Shown here piece by piece: positions 28,596 to 29,725 of a stretch of 29,725 nt of DNA (position 1 is the stretch's first letter; the number at the start of each line of letters is the position of its first letter). The stretch is from the IMG/VR virus record IMGVR_UViG_3300034018_000246, positions 1 to 29,725 of that record. One strand, 5' to 3'. This DNA comes from a virus. A model generated the notes under the pieces. It had not been told where the DNA came from, did not search any database, and saw nothing but the letters and a program-made list of their open reading frames with translations. Position numbers and translations under genes: made by a program.

Positions 28596-28626
28596 TTTGT
28601 ACTTATGCAATCTTTTATTAACTTTG
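28596..28626 (+). promoter_or_regulatory. Bacteroidota-type promoter for the recombination genes
   Basis: TTTG at 28596-28599, 19 bases, TAACTTTG at 28619-28626: the same geometry and -7 sequence as 20985-21015. It is 20 bases before ATG 28647. The ATG at 28605 lies between the promoter boxes and is therefore not used from this promoter. Confidence 0.85.
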
Positions 28627-28646
28627 ATGCAATAAATAAAAACAGT

Positions 28647-29204
28647 ATGGAAAAAGAAATCAAAACAGCTACTGAGAAAATCAAGGAGCTGAATGAGTTG
28701 AGTAACACACTCACTCTACATCAAAAACTACACAGGGCAAAGTTAGCCATTGGTAAGGTAACTAAGAACGCACAAAGTCATCACTCAAAATATGCTGACC
28801 TCAATGCTATCCTTAGCACTGTTGAGCCTGTGCTATTAGAGAATGGCTTGCTACTTATCCAACCTATCCAAGGTAATAGTGTGTGCACTCAGATAGTAGA
28901 TATTAACTACTCAGGTGCAATGATTGAGTCATGTATGGAATTACCTCAAGGTATCACACCTCAGCAAATGGGTAGTGCCATAACCTACTATCGTAGGTAC
29001 ACCCTTCAAAGTGCTCTCTCATTGCAGGCAGTGGATGATGATGGTCAACAGGCATCTAAGGAGCAACCAACTGAGACTAAAAAAGAATCATTGTCAGATG
29101 CACGTTTCAAGGCTGCTCTTGCTAAGATAGCATCTAATGAGTACACAGTTGAGGAGCTCAAAGATAAGTTCTATCTAACCAAAGAACAGGAGGCACAGTT
29201 ATGA
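28647..29204 (+). CDS. erf: ERF-family single-strand annealing protein
   Basis: 185 residues from ATG 28647 (the ATG at 28605 is inside the promoter). ERF superfamily marks: a helical start (EKIKELNELSNTLTLHQKLH), K-Y-A-D-L-N-A-I-L, the L-L-I-Q-P-I strand, Q-M-G-S-A-I-T-Y-Y-R-R-Y-T-L and D-D-D-G. The C-terminal tail is polar and linker-like, with a small helical end. It anneals complementary single strands during phage recombination and works with an exonuclease, here encoded just downstream, and SSB. The stop overlaps the next ATG. Confidence 0.9.
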   Translation: MEKEIKTATEKIKELNELSNTLTLHQKLHRAKLAIGKVTKNAQSHHSKYADLNAILSTVEPVLLENGLLLIQPIQGNSVCTQIVDINYSGAMIESCMELPQGITPQQMGSAITYYRRYTLQSALSLQAVDDDGQQASKEQPTETKKESLSDARFKAALAKIASNEYTVEELKDKFYLTKEQEAQL

Positions 29205-29308
29205 ATTTAAGAGAATGGATAGGCTGCTTAGTTCCTGCATTGATAGGCTTAGCAGTTAACATAGCTATAATATATGTAGTATCTCATTTTATAATTAAAT
29301 ATTGGTAG
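29201..29308 (+). CDS. Tiny single-span membrane protein (35 aa)
   Basis: ATG in the stop of the ERF gene (ATGA), TAG at 29306-29308, one base before the exonuclease ATG. Sequence M-N-L-R-E-W then IGCLVPALIGLAVNIAIIYV and V-S-H-F-I-I-K-Y-W. One or two membrane passes. The exact fit between two recombination genes supports it. Function unknown. Confidence 0.5.
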   Translation: MNLREWIGCLVPALIGLAVNIAIIYVVSHFIIKYW

Positions 29309-29309
29309 T

Positions 29310-29725
29310 ATGAAATGGCGCCCATCACAATTAGGTAAGCTCATGACTAACTCAAGGAGTAAGTCTGAGCTATTGTCTGAGACTGCTAAGTCTGAGATAC
29401 GCAAGATAGCTAAGCAGGACTTCTTTGGATATGAGCTCAACATCAAAACTAAGCCAATGATCAAGGGCACTGATTGGGAGCATGAAGGCATCAAGTTACT
29501 CAATGATGTGAGATTTACAAATAAGTACGTTAAAAACAATCTAAGAGTAGAGAATGACTACATGAGTGGATGCTGTGATATCATAACAGATGACCTCATC
29601 ATTGACATCAAGAGCTCATGGTCATTAGATACCTTCCCTGCAACACCATCCGAAGGTGAAAACTCAGATTATGAGTGGCAAGGTAGAGCATACATGTGGC
29701 TCTATGATAGGCCATCATTTGAGTT
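29310..29725 (+). CDS. PD-(D/E)XK recombination exonuclease (YqaJ/lambda-exo-like), partial at 3' end
   Basis: 138 codons are visible before the window ends. It begins M-K-W-R-P-S-Q-L-G-K-L-M-T, the usual opening of phage exonucleases in this superfamily, then G-T-D-W-E-H-E-G, and the core M-S-G-C-C-D-I-I-T-D-D-L-I-I-D-I-K-S-S-W with the D...D-x-K catalytic set, then Y-E-W-Q-G-R-A-Y-M-W-L-Y. Such enzymes resect 5' ends to feed the annealing protein; the ERF gene lies just upstream. The C-terminal part is outside the window. Confidence 0.8.
   Translation, partial: MKWRPSQLGKLMTNSRSKSELLSETAKSEIRKIAKQDFFGYELNIKTKPMIKGTDWEHEGIKLLNDVRFTNKYVKNNLRVENDYMSGCCDIITDDLIIDIKSSWSLDTFPATPSEGENSDYEWQGRAYMWLYDRPSFE

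Noticed and set aside
28605-28646. Longer start for the ERF gene at 28605
   Set aside because: The ATG falls between the -33 and -7 boxes of the promoter, so it cannot be in the mRNA made from it.

Overview
The window is a 29.7 kb piece of a tailed-phage genome (siphovirus type) from a host in the Bacteroidota, probably a flavobacterium. Evidence for the host group: AT-rich DNA, A-rich leaders instead of Shine-Dalgarno sequences, promoters of the TTTG-N19-TAnnTTTG type, and protein families typical of Bacteroidota phages (VirE-N primase-helicase, XkdF-type protease, DUF6712-like connector, M15 endolysin). No integrase, excisionase or lysogeny repressor was recognised. Both ends cut through genes. 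The left end is the last 18 codons of an ssb gene and the right end is inside a PD-(D/E)XK exonuclease gene, so the piece may be most of a circularly mapped genome opened inside its recombination cassette.

Layout. 1-432: ssb tail, a small helix-turn-helix protein and a small unknown. 433-591: a strong hairpin, then a tRNA-like RNA with perfect acceptor and T arms but no normal anticodon arm. 649-1578: small membrane protein, CxC protein, and a sigma-factor-like protein. 1565-3606: two small proteins, small terminase, large terminase. 3636-10932: two tail-tip proteins, a tape measure with coiled coils, and a tail-completion-type protein. 10945-13650: fibre or receptor-binding genes, including a compositionally foreign lectin-like domain, and an HK97-gp10-like protein. 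13640-14894, minus strand: two overlapping paralogous genes, probably tail-assembly chaperones. 14939-19724: protease/scaffold fusion, major capsid, tail tube, portal, connector. 19724-20858: holin-like proteins, M15 endolysin, an AT-hook-like protein. 21041-23806: many small early proteins, a zinc-finger protein, an HNH endonuclease and a DnaA-domain-IV-like protein. 23807-24187: terminator, seven GTAC-centred repeats and a promoter. 24188-29725: primase-helicase, VRR-NUC nuclease, C5 cytosine methyltransferase, ERF annealing protein and exonuclease.

How it may work. There are two promoter-like classes. Three host-type promoters (20985, 24063, 28596) drive the small-gene, replication and recombination blocks, and a weaker half-site lies upstream of the minus-strand pair. 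A different 15-base motif, TACAATATAGGYATG, occurs five times, only in the structural half, and each copy ends exactly on a start codon. One copy lies just after a terminator and another heads the first plus-strand gene after the minus-strand pair, which suggests late promoters making leaderless mRNAs. The sigma-like protein ends inside the first late block and is the obvious candidate to recognise the motif. This putative early-to-late switch, the tRNA-like element and the repeat cluster upstream of the primase are the most interesting parts. The structural gene order is also close to a mirror image of the usual one: tail tip comes before tape measure, then head, with portal last.
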